Below are positions 35,445-44,636 of a stretch of 64,000 nucleotides of DNA, one piece after another. Position 1 is the first letter of the stretch. Every line of letters begins with the position of its first letter. The stretch comes from Verrucomicrobiaceae bacterium. Its GTDB lineage: Bacteria > Verrucomicrobiota > Verrucomicrobiia > Verrucomicrobiales > Verrucomicrobiaceae. The translations under genes were made by a program, and so were the position numbers. The stretch is from positions 248,001 through 312,000 of the forward strand of contig JAEUHN010000001.1 in NCBI GenBank assembly GCA_016795365.1, in the 5' to 3' direction. The notes below the pieces were generated by a model. That model had not been told where the DNA came from and ran no database searches. It saw only the letters and a program-made list of their open reading frames with translations.

Positions 35445-36452
35445 TCACTGACCAGAGCCAGTGCCCTTGACGAGCGTCTTCACGCGAAGCAGGAACATGT
35501 CCGCCGTGATGTAAATCGTGGAGCCATCATCGCCGAAGGCACAGTTGCCCGTGGCCTGTCCGGTGAGGATGGAGCCCAGGTGTTTGCCCTCCTTGGTGAT
35601 GATGAGCACGCCACCAGGGCCCGTAGTCCAGATGTTACCCTGGGTGTCCACTTTCATGCCATCGCACAGGCCTTTGCGAGTGGGTGATTTCAGCGGCTGG
35701 GCATCGAAAAGCACGCGGCCGTTCTTCGCCTTGCGGATGACGTCGCCATTGTCCACCATCGCAGTTTCGGTGAGATCATAGGCCATGATGCGCGTGCTCT
35801 CGGGATCGGAAACGGCGAGGTAGAGCGTGTTCTGGTCGGGACTCAAGGCGATGCCATTGGGAAACTTCACGTCCTCGATGAGGAGCACCGCCTTGCCTGA
35901 CTTGCCCACGGCATACACGCCATGGAAGGGCAGCTCGGCCTTCGTCTTGTCCTTCAAGCCATAAGGCGGGTCGGTGAAGTAAATGACGCCCTTTTTGTCG
36001 ATGACGAGATCATTGGGACTGTTGAAGCGCTTGCCGTCGTAGCGGTCGGCGAGCGAGGTGAAGCTGCCATCCTTTTCGAGCCGGGCGATGCGACGTTCGC
36101 CGTGCTGGCAGAGGATGAGGTTTCCTGCTGCATCCACTGCGAGACCGTTGGAGCCCTGGCCATCGTTGCGAAGACTGCCGCTGGGCTTGAGCACCACAGA
36201 GGCTGCGGTGTCGCCTTCCTTCCAGCCGAAGACGGTGTTTTCAGGCACATCAGAGAACACGATGCGCCCATCCCGCCAGACGGGGCCTTCGGACCAATTG
36301 AATCCCGTGGCGAGCACTTCGATCTTCGCTTCCTTGGCCAGCAAAGCATCCAGGGCGGGATCGAGGCGCTCGATGCTGCCATCGAAGGGCGGCACGGGTT
36401 CGGCAGCGAGGGCGGGCAAGGCGGCGACAAGGAGCAAGGACAAGGCTTTCAT
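35445..36452 (-). CDS. Exported SMP-30/gluconolactonase family protein (335 aa)
   Basis: A six-bladed propeller lactonase-type protein. ATG 36452 begins a signal peptide (MKALSLLLVAALPALAAEP). Family motifs include NWSEGPVWRDG near 50-60, SNGLAVDAAGNLILCQHGERRI, FNSPNDLVIDKKGVIYFTDPPYGL, PNGIALSPDQNTLYLAVSD and CDGMKVDTQGNIW. They contain the Glu, Asn and Asp metal ligands of gluconolactonases. It would hydrolyse sugar lactones outside the cytoplasm. Convergent with the nitroreductase gene with a single base between stops. A gluconokinase gene at 44139 would suit a gluconate route. Confidence 0.9.
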   Translation of the reverse strand: MKALSLLLVAALPALAAEPVPPFDGSIERLDPALDALLAKEAKIEVLATGFNWSEGPVWRDGRIVFSDVPENTVFGWKEGDTAASVVLKPSGSLRNDGQGSNGLAVDAAGNLILCQHGERRIARLEKDGSFTSLADRYDGKRFNSPNDLVIDKKGVIYFTDPPYGLKDKTKAELPFHGVYAVGKSGKAVLLIEDVKFPNGIALSPDQNTLYLAVSDPESTRIMAYDLTETAMVDNGDVIRKAKNGRVLFDAQPLKSPTRKGLCDGMKVDTQGNIWTTGPGGVLIITKEGKHLGSILTGQATGNCAFGDDGSTIYITADMFLLRVKTLVKGTGSGQ

Positions 36453-36544
36453 GCGGGCTCGAGTATGGGAAGGCGATATGCGGGACACAAGCCAGATTCA
36501 CGACCTGCGCTCGACAAGCCAAGCCTCACAGCCTAGATGCACTC

Positions 36545-37714
36545 ATGGCATCATTGATCATTCTTCCCCGCTCGCGCATTTTCCACGGACATGACTGGGT
36601 TTACGCCAGCGACGTGCGCAATGCTTCGGGCGCTCCCGAACCTGGCGACGTGGTGATGCTCAAGGACTTCAAGCTGCGCCCGCTCGGCTCCGCGATCTAC
36701 AATCCGAAGTCCCAGATCATCGCCCGCCGCATTTCGTTCCGCGCCGTGGACCTGGACCACGACTTTTTCCTCCGCCGCATTGAGCGTGCGTGGGAGCATC
36801 GCCAGTCTCTCGGCATCGACACCACGGTGTGCCGCGTCGTCTGGAGCGAGGCCGATGGTCTGCCTGGCCTCGTAGTGGATCGCTACGGCGATCATGTGGT
36901 GTATCAGACGCTCACCCTCGCCTTCGGCCTGCGAGAGCACCTCATCATCCGCGCCATTGAGGAAGTGCTGAAACCCAAGACCATCACCGCTCGCAACGAA
37001 GGCAACATCCGCCTGGCCGAGGGCATGGAGCTTGTGAAGAAGACGGTGGTCGGCGAAACTCCCCCGCCCTTCCCCATTCAAGTCGCCGGCATGACTTTCC
37101 AGATCGACGTGATGGAGGGCCAGAAGACAGGGCTCTACATTGACCAGATCGACAACTACGTCGGCGTGGGCCGTCTGGCCAAGGGGCGCCGCACGTTGGA
37201 CTGCTTCTGCAACCAAGGCGGATTCGCGCAAGCCGCAGCCCTCGGCGGTGCATCGGAAGTGACCGCCATCGACGTCAGCGAGCCAGCGCTGCAACAAGTG
37301 CAGGCCAATGCCAAGGCTGCGGGCGTGAAGATCAACACCGTGTGCGAGAACGCCTTCGACTTCCTGAAACGCAATGAAGCCGCAGGCGAAAAATACGATC
37401 TCATCGTGCTTGATCCACCGTCCTTCACGCGCACCAAAGCCTCGGTAAACGATGCGTTGCGCGGCTACAAGGAGATCCACCTGCGCGCGATCAAGATGCT
37501 CGCTCCCGGCGGAAGACTGGCCACGTTCAGCTGCTCACATCACGTGAGCATGGGTGAATTCTACAAGACAGTGCTCGATGCCGCCGTGGACGCAAAGCGC
37601 ACGCTCCGCCTCGTGGAGCGCTTCGAGCAGCGCCGTGATCATCCGATCATCGCCGGGCTTTCGGAGACAGAATACCTCCGGGGTTATGCGTTTGAATTGA
37701 TGGCTTCCTGGTAG
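36545..37714 (+). CDS. Class I rRNA methyltransferase, RlmI-like (389 aa)
   Basis: An N-terminal PUA-like domain (HGHDWVYASDVRNASG, RPLGSAIYNPKSQI) precedes a central RlmI-type domain (RVVWSEADGLPGLVVDRYGDHVV, TARNEGNIRLAEGM) and a Rossmann methyltransferase. SAM motif I is RTLDCFCNQGGFAQAAALGGA and the catalytic motif is VLDPPSF. RlmI methylates a 23S rRNA cytosine; members of this family act on RNA with S-adenosylmethionine. Length fits. It starts a plus-strand run divergent from the lactonase gene. Confidence 0.92.
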   Translation: MASLIILPRSRIFHGHDWVYASDVRNASGAPEPGDVVMLKDFKLRPLGSAIYNPKSQIIARRISFRAVDLDHDFFLRRIERAWEHRQSLGIDTTVCRVVWSEADGLPGLVVDRYGDHVVYQTLTLAFGLREHLIIRAIEEVLKPKTITARNEGNIRLAEGMELVKKTVVGETPPPFPIQVAGMTFQIDVMEGQKTGLYIDQIDNYVGVGRLAKGRRTLDCFCNQGGFAQAAALGGASEVTAIDVSEPALQQVQANAKAAGVKINTVCENAFDFLKRNEAAGEKYDLIVLDPPSFTRTKASVNDALRGYKEIHLRAIKMLAPGGRLATFSCSHHVSMGEFYKTVLDAAVDAKRTLRLVERFEQRRDHPIIAGLSETEYLRGYAFELMASW

Positions 37715-37723
37715 CCATTCCTC

Positions 37724-38722
37724 ATGAGCACGACCGCCTATCTTCAATTCTCGACTACTGGCTCTCCTCAGGACGTGCTGGAGCTTCTGCACCGTGAAAT
37801 GCCTGCCCTCGGGCCTCACGATGTGCGGGTGGCAATGCGCTACGCACCGATCAATCCTGCGGATCTCAACTTCATCGAAGGCAACTACGGCCGCCCATCG
37901 AATCCACCCGCTGTGCCAGGCATCGAAGGCAGCGGCGAGGTGGTGGAGATCGGATCCGAAGTGGAATCGCTTAGCGTTGGAGACTTCGTCATTCCGTTGC
38001 ACTCGGGCGGCACCTGGACACAGCAACTCGTGGCACCGGAAGGATACTTCGCGAAGCTACCGGACCGCATCGACCTGGTGCAGGCGAGCATGTTGCGCAT
38101 CAATCCGGTGACCGCGTGGCGATTGCTGGAGGACTATGTGGAACTCGTGCCCGGCGACTGGATCGTGCAAAACGCGGCGAACTCGGGCGTGGGTCGCGCC
38201 TTGATCCAGATCGCCAGACAGCGCGGCATCCGCACTCTGAACTTCGTGCGCCGCGCGGAACTCATCAGCGAACTCAAGGACCTCGGCGCCGACGAGGTGC
38301 TCGTCGATGACGATGCAGGCGTGGACGCCGCACGAAAAATCGTGGAGCACAATCCTCCCCGACTAGCCGCCAATGCGGTCGGTGGGGACAGCGCCGTGCG
38401 CCTCATGGACGTGCTCGCCGCGCACGGCACGATGGTGACTTACGGAGCAATGAGCCGTCGCAGCCTGAAGGTGCCCAACAAGTTTCTCATCTTCAAAGAT
38501 CTGTCCCTTCGCGGTCTGTGGGTGACGAAGTGGTTCGATCGCGCCAGTCACGCAGAGATCTCCGAAGTGCTCCGCCCTCTGGCCACGATGGTGGTCGAGG
38601 ACAACCTCGTCACCGCCGTGGATGCCGTGGTGCCGCTGAAGGAATTTCGCCGCGCTGTGCAGCGTGCACAGGAGGGCGGACGTAGTGGAAAGGTCGTCAT
38701 CGACTTAACCGCGGCAGATTGA
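37724..38722 (+). CDS. MDR-type reductase, MECR/ETR1-like (332 aa)
   Basis: A medium-chain dehydrogenase/reductase of the enoyl-reductase branch. It has a GroES-like N-terminal half (YAPINPADLNFIEGNYG, PGIEGSGEVVEIG) and a nucleotide-binding half (NAANSGVGRALIQIARQRGI). MAMSR-type GAMSRRSLKVPNKFLIFKDLSLRGLWVTKW is diagnostic of mitochondrial-type 2-enoyl thioester reductases. Zinc ligands of alcohol dehydrogenases are absent. Likely NADPH-dependent reduction of enoyl thioesters; a quinone reductase role is possible. Starts 9 bp after the methyltransferase stop. Confidence 0.88.
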   Translation: MSTTAYLQFSTTGSPQDVLELLHREMPALGPHDVRVAMRYAPINPADLNFIEGNYGRPSNPPAVPGIEGSGEVVEIGSEVESLSVGDFVIPLHSGGTWTQQLVAPEGYFAKLPDRIDLVQASMLRINPVTAWRLLEDYVELVPGDWIVQNAANSGVGRALIQIARQRGIRTLNFVRRAELISELKDLGADEVLVDDDAGVDAARKIVEHNPPRLAANAVGGDSAVRLMDVLAAHGTMVTYGAMSRRSLKVPNKFLIFKDLSLRGLWVTKWFDRASHAEISEVLRPLATMVVEDNLVTAVDAVVPLKEFRRAVQRAQEGGRSGKVVIDLTAAD

Positions 38723-38834
38723 GGCAGATGCTCCAAAGAACCAGGGAACGTCAGGCGTTCACTCAAACCCGGACGGTGAACTCGGGCGAAAGTCCAGTTT
38801 GCGCCATTCTGTTTCTCACCTTATCAATCCCCCC

Positions 38835-39104
38835 ATGAACACACACCTTCTTGCCATCGGACCCCTCGGAACCTGGGAAATGGTCGTCATCGCCTTGCTC
38901 GTGCTGGTTCTCTTTGGCGCGAAAAAGCTTCCCACCTTTGCCCGCAGCCTCGGCCGCAGCATGGGTGAATTCCGTCGTGCCAAAGACGAGTTCGAACAGG
39001 AGCTTCATCGTGCCCAGGACGACGCCGAGCGTCCCGCGATCAAGCCTGAAGCCGCCTCCAAAACGGTAGCCGTGGACCGCCAGCGCGATCACGAAGACGC
39101 CTGA
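38835..39104 (+). CDS. tatA: Sec-independent translocase subunit TatA
   Basis: An 89-aa protein with one N-terminal membrane helix (GTWEMVVIALLVLVLFGAKKLP), the FGxKKLP hinge, an amphipathic helix (FARSLGRSMGEFRRAKDEFEQEL) and a charged tail. It forms the pore-like part of the Tat system exporting folded proteins. The start at 38835 gives the standard short N-terminus. The Tat-signal-bearing superoxide dismutase in this window is a likely client. The following gene starts 1 bp after the stop. Confidence 0.93.
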   Translation: MNTHLLAIGPLGTWEMVVIALLVLVLFGAKKLPTFARSLGRSMGEFRRAKDEFEQELHRAQDDAERPAIKPEAASKTVAVDRQRDHEDA

Positions 39105-39105
39105 C

Positions 39106-40107
39106 ATGATTTCACGCCTGCCATCGCAGCGCACTCAAAGGCGACCAGCAGCAATGCTCGTCGCCTTTTTTCTGTGCCTCGGAGAAATCGCGAATCTCCA
39201 CGCTCAAGCGGAGAAGACGGAGGCCTCCCGCGAGGATGCGATTGTCTTCTGCTCCTACAATTTGAAGAACTGGCTGTTGATGGATCGCACCTTCAACAAA
39301 ACAGGGAAGCTCACGGGCAAGCCGGAGAAGGAGAAGGTCAAGGTGATCGAGTTCCTCAAGGCGATTCATCCCGATGTGCTCGGGGTGTGTGAGATCGGCA
39401 CTGATCAGGATGTGGCCGATCTCAAAAAACGCCTGCTCGATGCTGGTCTCGACTACCCCTACACCGAACGAGCGCACGGAGGCGATGTCACCCGCAGCCT
39501 CGCCTTGCTCAGCCGCTTCCCCATCGTGGCCAGGAATTCTCAGACCAGCCTGAACTATCAACTGGGCGAACTCACGCTGCCGATGCAGCGAGGCATTCTC
39601 GATGTCACCGTGGAAGTGAACCCCGATTTCAAACTGCGCTGCCTGGGCGTGCATCTGAAGTCCATGCGCACGATCCCGGAAGCGGATCAGGCGCTGATGC
39701 GACGCAACGAGGCACACCTCCTGCGGAAGCACGTGGAGGGCATCCTCAAGGCCGAGCCAACCACGAAGCTGCTCGCTTACGGTGACTTCAATGATCATCC
39801 CAAGAACGACCCGATCGTGGCTGTCCGTGGTGATCGCGCGATGCCTGAGACTTCGCTGAGCGACGTTCCTTTGCGTGACGCGAATGGCCTCGTATGGACG
39901 CATTTCTACGACTGGGAGGACAGTTACTCGCGACTCGATTATGCTTTCGTGAACAAGGCTCTGCATCCGCATGTGAGCTTCCGCCGCTCCTACATCTTCT
40001 GGGACAAGAATTTCGACGATGCCAGTGATCACCGGCCTATCGTGCTTCAGTTGTCGCTCAAATCGACCAAGGCCGAACCCAAGAAGGCAGAGCCTGCGAC
40101 GAAGTAG
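39106..40107 (+). CDS. Exported endonuclease/exonuclease/phosphatase family protein (333 aa)
   Basis: A signal-like segment (AAMLVAFFLCLGEIANLHAQ, about 15-34) precedes an EEP domain. Visible motifs are FCSYNLKNW (Asn), ILGV-like VLGVCEIG (metal-binding Glu), LRCLGVHLKS, LLAYGDFNDHP (catalytic Asp-x-Asn) and a C-terminal SDHRPIVLQL (Asp-His pair). All core catalytic residues are present, so it is probably an active phosphodiesterase or nuclease outside the cytoplasm; substrate unknown. Separated from tatA by 1 bp, suggesting one transcript. Confidence 0.88.
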   Translation: MISRLPSQRTQRRPAAMLVAFFLCLGEIANLHAQAEKTEASREDAIVFCSYNLKNWLLMDRTFNKTGKLTGKPEKEKVKVIEFLKAIHPDVLGVCEIGTDQDVADLKKRLLDAGLDYPYTERAHGGDVTRSLALLSRFPIVARNSQTSLNYQLGELTLPMQRGILDVTVEVNPDFKLRCLGVHLKSMRTIPEADQALMRRNEAHLLRKHVEGILKAEPTTKLLAYGDFNDHPKNDPIVAVRGDRAMPETSLSDVPLRDANGLVWTHFYDWEDSYSRLDYAFVNKALHPHVSFRRSYIFWDKNFDDASDHRPIVLQLSLKSTKAEPKKAEPATK

Positions 40108-40328
40108 AAACGCAGCTTGCACGAACACTGCGCCTCCGTTACAAAACGTGCGTCTGATGAACCTCAAACCTGCCAGCATCCATGTGAAGCAAGCTACCGT
40201 CGTAGCCTGCCGAATTTGGCTTGCCTAGCCCATTGGTTTGACGTTCTCCCAGCTCTGTTGAAGCACCCCTCGCCTCCTCATTCAGACGCCAGCACCTTCA
40301 GGTGGAACATCAAACCCGTTCCACCTCC

Positions 40329-41225
40329 ATGAGCACCGATACTGCTGAATCCACCCATCCTGTGAAGCCCCGCATCAATGTGCGCCAGGGCACTCTCTGG
40401 ATGCTGGTCTCTCTGCTGTGTTTCACTGCCAATTCACTGCTGCTGAAATACTTCGCCACCAGCCGGCACATTGATCCCTGGGTATCGATGGCCTTCCGCT
40501 TCGGCATCGGCCTTGCGTTGACGTGGCTGATCTTCACACCCAGCGGGTCGCTGAAGCTGGGGCGTAGTTTCAAGAGCTGGCTCCTCGCCTCGCGTGGCGT
40601 CTTCGGCGGACTCGGCACGGCAGCTTACTACTTCAGCATCGGGCACATGGGTGCGGGCAAGGCGACGCTGGTGGGCAACACGTGGTGTGTCTTCTCCGCC
40701 GTCATGGCCATGATCGTTCTGGGTGAAAAGCTCACACGAAGCAAGGCGGCGGGCATTGCCATCACGCTCGCAGGTCTCGCCCTGCTCACGGGTCTGGCAC
40801 CCGGCACACTGGGCACCTTTGGCCAATGGGAACTGGTGGCCCTTGTCGGTGCCTTGCTCGCGGCCGCGGTGGTCGTGATGATTCGCCAGCTCACCGCCAC
40901 TGAGACCAGCGCCACCATCTTCGCCTCGCAGTGCGTCTATGGGTTGCTCCTGGCTCTGCCTTTCGCCGTGTTGCACGCCCCGCATCTCGATGGCACGGAC
41001 GTGGGACTGCTCTGCGTCGCATCGTTCTGCGCCGCCGGAGGACAACTGGCGATGACCGAGGGCTTTCGCTTCCTCACCGTGGCGGTCGGCGGTGCTTTCC
41101 AGATCACGTTGCCGGTGGTGATCTCGATTGGGAGCATTTTGCTTTTCAGCGAACCCTTCAGCCTGGTGCAGGTCCTGGGTGCCGTTTTGATCCTGGCGGG
41201 ATCGTTTCAAACGGTTCGGAAGTAG
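40329..41225 (+). CDS. DMT-superfamily (EamA) transporter (298 aa)
   Basis: About ten membrane helices arranged as two EamA repeats: LWMLVSLLCFTANSLLLKYFA and later FGGLGTAAYYFSIGHMGAGKATLVGNTWCVFSAVMAMIVLGEKL (repeat 1), and VALVGALLAAAVVVMIRQL to LFSEPFSLVQVLGAVLILAGS (repeat 2). Members export metabolites or amino acids; the substrate is not predictable. The 221-bp gap upstream holds no gene that I can support. ATG 40329 avoids a nine-residue polar extension. Confidence 0.9.
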   Translation: MSTDTAESTHPVKPRINVRQGTLWMLVSLLCFTANSLLLKYFATSRHIDPWVSMAFRFGIGLALTWLIFTPSGSLKLGRSFKSWLLASRGVFGGLGTAAYYFSIGHMGAGKATLVGNTWCVFSAVMAMIVLGEKLTRSKAAGIAITLAGLALLTGLAPGTLGTFGQWELVALVGALLAAAVVVMIRQLTATETSATIFASQCVYGLLLALPFAVLHAPHLDGTDVGLLCVASFCAAGGQLAMTEGFRFLTVAVGGAFQITLPVVISIGSILLFSEPFSLVQVLGAVLILAGSFQTVRK

Positions 41226-41333
41226 CAGATCGCTGCGCCCGATAGCCGTTCGCACACGTTCATGGCCAAAGGGCTCGCACCAGAAAGAACCGCTTGCCCC
41301 TTCCCGTTCCCTCGCCGCTTTAATCCCTTCCTC

Positions 41334-42611
41334 ATGAGCATGATCCTTCGTTCCTCCATCGTGCTGGCGCTTGGCGCTAGCGTTGCCCTGGCAGAGTCCA
41401 AACCCGGTGAATGGCCCGCATTCCGCGGCTCCAACAACGGCCTCGCTGAGGCCCCCAAAAGCGTGCGCGACTGGAAGCGTGTGCAATTGAAGAAGGTTTG
41501 GAAGGAAGACACACCTGCGGGATTCAGTTCGTTCGTCGTCGCTGGCGGCAAGGCCTACACGATCGTGACCGACGAAGTGGACGGCAACAAAGGCGAGGTG
41601 CTCGTGGCCCACGATGCCAAGACCGGCAAGAAAGCCTGGAGCAAGCCCCTGGGCGTGATCTCCAAATATGATGGCGGCGGTGATTCCGGAACTCCTGAAA
41701 ACAAGGGTGGCGACGGTCCTCGCTCGACTCCCGTCGTCGATAACGGCCTCGTGTATGCTATCGACGCCAACCTCGGCGTGTATTGCTTCAATGCCCTCGA
41801 CGGCAAGCCCATTTGGTCCCACGACGTGATGAAGGAAAATGCTGGCGTGCAGATCAAGTGGCAGAACGCCGCCTCGCCTCTCATCGACGGCAATGTGCTC
41901 CTCATGTGCGGTGGTGGTCCTGGCCAGGCGCTGATCGGCTTCGACAAGAAGACCGGCAAGATTCTTTGGAAAGGCGAAGACGATAAGATGACCCACGCCA
42001 CGCCGATTTCCGCTGACATTCTCGGCGTGCATCAGGCGATCTTCTTCACTCAGAAAGGCTTGGTCGCAGTAGCTCCTGACAGCGGCAAGGTCCTGTGGCG
42101 TGCCGAATACAAGTTCGCCGTCTCCACCGCTGCCTCGCCAGTGGTCTGGAATGACATCGTTTACTGCTCCGCCGGCTACGGCGTGGGTGCAGGTGCCTTT
42201 AAAATTTCCAAGTCAGGTGACAGCTTTCAGGCCTCACCCATCTGGCGCAAGGAAGGCAACGATCTGGCCAATCACTGGAGCACTCCGGTGGTCAAAGACG
42301 GCTTCCTCTACGGGATGTTCAGCTTCAAAGAGTATGGCAAAGGCCCTGTCGCCTGCGTGGACATCCGCACAGGTGATGTGAAGTGGAAGCAGGAAGGCTT
42401 CGGCCCTGGTCAGGTCATCCTCGCTGACAAGACCCTCGTGGCGATCAGCGACAAGGGCGAGATCGTCTTCATCGAAGCATCCCCCGAGAAATACAACGAA
42501 CTGAGCCGCGACCAGGTCGTGAAAGGCAAGGTCTGGAGCTATCCCGTGCTGGCCTATGATCACCTCTACGCCCGCAGCACCATGGAAGGCGGTTGCTGGG
42601 AACTGAAATAA
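41334..42611 (+). CDS. Exported PQQ-type beta-propeller protein (425 aa)
   Basis: ATG 41334 starts a signal peptide (MSMILRSSIVLALGASVALAES). The mature part is a propeller of PQQ-like repeats with AxDAKTGKKAWSKPLG, ALDGKPIWSHDV, GFDKKTGKILWKGE, APDSGKVLWRAE and DIRTGDVKWKQEGFG strands. WPAFRGSNNG at the start is typical of planctomycete/verrucomicrobial PQQ-binding-like proteins. No BamB or dehydrogenase features are evident, so a periplasmic scaffold or redox-linked role is a guess. A bidirectional terminator follows. Confidence 0.88.
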   Translation: MSMILRSSIVLALGASVALAESKPGEWPAFRGSNNGLAEAPKSVRDWKRVQLKKVWKEDTPAGFSSFVVAGGKAYTIVTDEVDGNKGEVLVAHDAKTGKKAWSKPLGVISKYDGGGDSGTPENKGGDGPRSTPVVDNGLVYAIDANLGVYCFNALDGKPIWSHDVMKENAGVQIKWQNAASPLIDGNVLLMCGGGPGQALIGFDKKTGKILWKGEDDKMTHATPISADILGVHQAIFFTQKGLVAVAPDSGKVLWRAEYKFAVSTAASPVVWNDIVYCSAGYGVGAGAFKISKSGDSFQASPIWRKEGNDLANHWSTPVVKDGFLYGMFSFKEYGKGPVACVDIRTGDVKWKQEGFGPGQVILADKTLVAISDKGEIVFIEASPEKYNELSRDQVVKGKVWSYPVLAYDHLYARSTMEGGCWELK

Positions 42612-42638
42612 ACCAGTCCTGCCGATACAGAATTAATG

Positions 42639-42674
42639 AAAAGCCCGGTCCTCGCGGATCGGGCTTTTTGTTTT
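42639..42674 (+). terminator. Bidirectional rho-independent terminator
   Basis: AAAAGCCCG (42639-42647) pairs with CGGGCTTTT (42660-42668) and is followed by TGTTTTT. The A-run on the left gives a T-run on the minus strand, so it can also end the convergent LOG-family transcript. Confidence 0.88.
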
Positions 42675-42680
42675 TCCGCA

Positions 42681-43487
42681 TCAGATGCCGCGCTCGCCCA
42701 GAAGTGGGTTCTCCTTCGGCACTCGGGCACGCCGGAGCTTGAATTGCTTCACCGCCTTCTCCTCAAGATGGGCAATCGCTTCATCAATCGAGTCCGTGAA
42801 AAGCATCAAATCGAGATCACCGGGACTAATGGTGCCGCCCGCGATCATCTTGTCGAGGAAGTCGCGCAAATCGATCCAGTAGTCCTTGCCCATGAGCACC
42901 ACGGGAAAGTTCTCGATCTTGCCCGTTTGAATCAGAGTCAACGCCTCGAACATCTCATCCATGGTGCCAAATCCACCCGGCATGATGACAAAGCCGTAGC
43001 TGTATTTGATGAGCAAGGTCTTGCGGACGAAGAAGTGTTTGATGTCCACCCAGCGGTCCAGGTAAGGGTTTTGCTTCTGCTCGAAGGGCAGGATGATATT
43101 GCAGCCCACACTGCGTCCACCCACGTCTTTGGCCCCGCGATTGGCCGCTTCCATGATCCCAGGTCCACCACCGGTCATGACGGTGAAGCCCATCTTTGAA
43201 ATCGCCGCCCCCATCTTCCGGGCAAGGACATAGTAAGGATGGTCCTCCTTGTAACGGGCTGAACCGAAAACAGTCACGCAAGGGCCTACGAAGTGGAGGG
43301 CACGAAATCCCACCAGGAAGTCCTTCACCACGCTCATCAGCAGGCTGAAGTCCCGGGATCGGGGATTGGGACCCGCCAGCAAGAGACGATCCTGAAAGGC
43401 TGTCGTAAACTCTTGCTCGGCTTTGATCTCGCTGGAACTAGGGGATGGCCCGTGATTGGGAAGGCTGGAGACTGGAGAAGCAGACAT
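42681..43487 (-). CDS. LOG family protein (268 aa)
   Basis: A Rossmann-like protein of the LOG/TIGR00730 family, whose members are cytokinin-riboside monophosphate phosphoribohydrolases or nucleotide hydrolases. The hallmark PGGFGTMDEMFEALTLIQ carries the PGGxGTxxE motif, and GGGPGIMEAANRGA is the matching glycine-rich loop. About 50 extra N-terminal residues, Ser/Pro-rich then helical, place it in the longer subgroup. ATG 43487 is chosen; an in-frame ATG at 43544 would add a hydrophobic stretch that does not look native. It probably cleaves AMP-like nucleotides. Confidence 0.88.
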   Translation of the reverse strand: MSASPVSSLPNHGPSPSSSEIKAEQEFTTAFQDRLLLAGPNPRSRDFSLLMSVVKDFLVGFRALHFVGPCVTVFGSARYKEDHPYYVLARKMGAAISKMGFTVMTGGGPGIMEAANRGAKDVGGRSVGCNIILPFEQKQNPYLDRWVDIKHFFVRKTLLIKYSYGFVIMPGGFGTMDEMFEALTLIQTGKIENFPVVLMGKDYWIDLRDFLDKMIAGGTISPGDLDLMLFTDSIDEAIAHLEEKAVKQFKLRRARVPKENPLLGERGI

Positions 43488-43624
43488 GGTTTGGCGGGAA
43501 ACGGCAATTATGGTGAGAACCATTACGAAGGCAAAGCTGCTCAATGATTTTCATCCTCGTTTGAAAAAAAGGAGATTGGCCTTGCCAACCAGCTGCGATT
43601 TTTGCTAACAATGACGCCACTCGC

Positions 43625-44044
43625 ATGAAAAAGCGCTTTGCCCTCACCCTTACCGCCCTCCTTACCATTGGCAGCATGGCCATGGCTGACATCCAATCTC
43701 CTCCAGGAGGCCAGTATAACTGGAGCCGCAAGCTCTCCCGTGCCATCGCCAATCTGGCCTACGCCCCGTTCGAAATCCCTTCGTATGCCATCCGTTCGTT
43801 GCGCAGCGAGGGTAATGTTGGCTCCAATGTGATCGCTCCGATCGAAGGCCTCAAGCGCACAGCCGTCCGTATCGGCTATGGCGTGTTTGAGGTCGTGACT
43901 TTCCCAGTTCCTGCTTACAAGGCGACTTACCGTCCGCCGTATTATCGCAAGCAGCGCATTGACCCCTGGTTCGGCTACGATGAGTTTCCGCCCCAGTTCG
44001 GCATCGCCGCTCAGTCGACGTATAGCCGCACTCAGAACTGGTAA
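43625..44044 (+). CDS. Small exported TIGR04073-like protein (139 aa)
   Basis: A signal peptide (MKKRFALTLTALLTIGSMAMAD) is followed by WSRKLSRAIANLAYAPFEIPSYAIRS, GLKRTAVRIGYGVFEVVTFPVP and a Pro/Tyr-rich end. This pattern resembles the TIGR04073 family described in exosortase-bearing genomes (KLxRgxxN...E-P). Function is unknown. The gene has its own terminator. No exosortase gene is visible here, though an exopolysaccharide export cluster lies 3.5 kb away. Confidence 0.75.
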   Translation: MKKRFALTLTALLTIGSMAMADIQSPPGGQYNWSRKLSRAIANLAYAPFEIPSYAIRSLRSEGNVGSNVIAPIEGLKRTAVRIGYGVFEVVTFPVPAYKATYRPPYYRKQRIDPWFGYDEFPPQFGIAAQSTYSRTQNW

Positions 44045-44081
44045 TTTTGGCTTATATACGTTCGTGGTTCTGTGTGGGAAG

Positions 44082-44111
44082 GCCCAGCCGTGAGGCTGGG
44101 CTTTTCTTTTT
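44082..44111 (+). terminator. Rho-independent terminator
   Basis: GCCCAGCC (44082-44089) pairs with GGCTGGGC (44094-44101) around GTGA, followed by TTTTCTTTTT. It ends the TIGR04073-like transcript. Confidence 0.9.
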
Positions 44112-44138
44112 CCCACGAGCCGCCAATGATTGAGGATC

Positions 44139-44636
44139 ATGCTTCCGAAGACTTTGATACTGATGGGCGTATGCGGCTGCGGTAAAACGCGGGTGGGCGA
44201 AATGCTGGCGCGCGAAACTGGAGCCATCTTTGAAGACGCTGACAACTTCCACACCGAAGCGGCCAAGGACAAGATGCGCTCGGGCACACCCCTCACGGAC
44301 GATGATCGCTGGCCGTGGTTTGACCGTCTCCGCGCCCGCATGGTGGAAATGCGGGAAAAGGTGCCTCTCTACATCCTCGCCTGCTCGGCTCTGAAACAGA
44401 GATATCGAGACTATCTTCGGGCAGACGATCCATCCGAGGTGCTCCAGTTCGTCTTCCTCGACGGCAGCTTTGAATTGATCGAAGACCGCATGTCACGTCG
44501 CAAGGGCCACTACATGCCGCTTAGTCTTCTGCAGAGCCAGTTCGCGATTCTGGAGCGGCCGACCGACGCCATCACCGTGTCGATCGAGCCGCCGCCGAAG
44601 AGAATCGTCGCCGATATCCTCCGTAAGCTAGGCTGA
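44139..44636 (+). CDS. gntK: Gluconokinase
   Basis: A 165-aa P-loop kinase phosphorylating gluconate to 6-phosphogluconate. Motifs are GVCGCGKT (10-17), DADNFH with TPLTDDDRWPWFDRL (substrate loop), CSALKQRYRDYLR and FVFLDGSFELI followed by GHYMPLSLLQSQFAILE, all diagnostic of GntK. GAGG lies a few bases before ATG 44139, one of the few Shine-Dalgarno-like sites in the window. The last 9 bp overlap the 3' end of the convergent galE. An exported lactonase gene (35445) could supply gluconate. Confidence 0.94.
   Translation: MLPKTLILMGVCGCGKTRVGEMLARETGAIFEDADNFHTEAAKDKMRSGTPLTDDDRWPWFDRLRARMVEMREKVPLYILACSALKQRYRDYLRADDPSEVLQFVFLDGSFELIEDRMSRRKGHYMPLSLLQSQFAILERPTDAITVSIEPPPKRIVADILRKLG

Noticed and set aside
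40434-42032. 532-codon minus-strand frame opposite the DMT transporter and PQQ propeller genes
   Set aside because: It spans two well-supported plus-strand genes and has the His/Arg/Gln-rich look of antisense translation.
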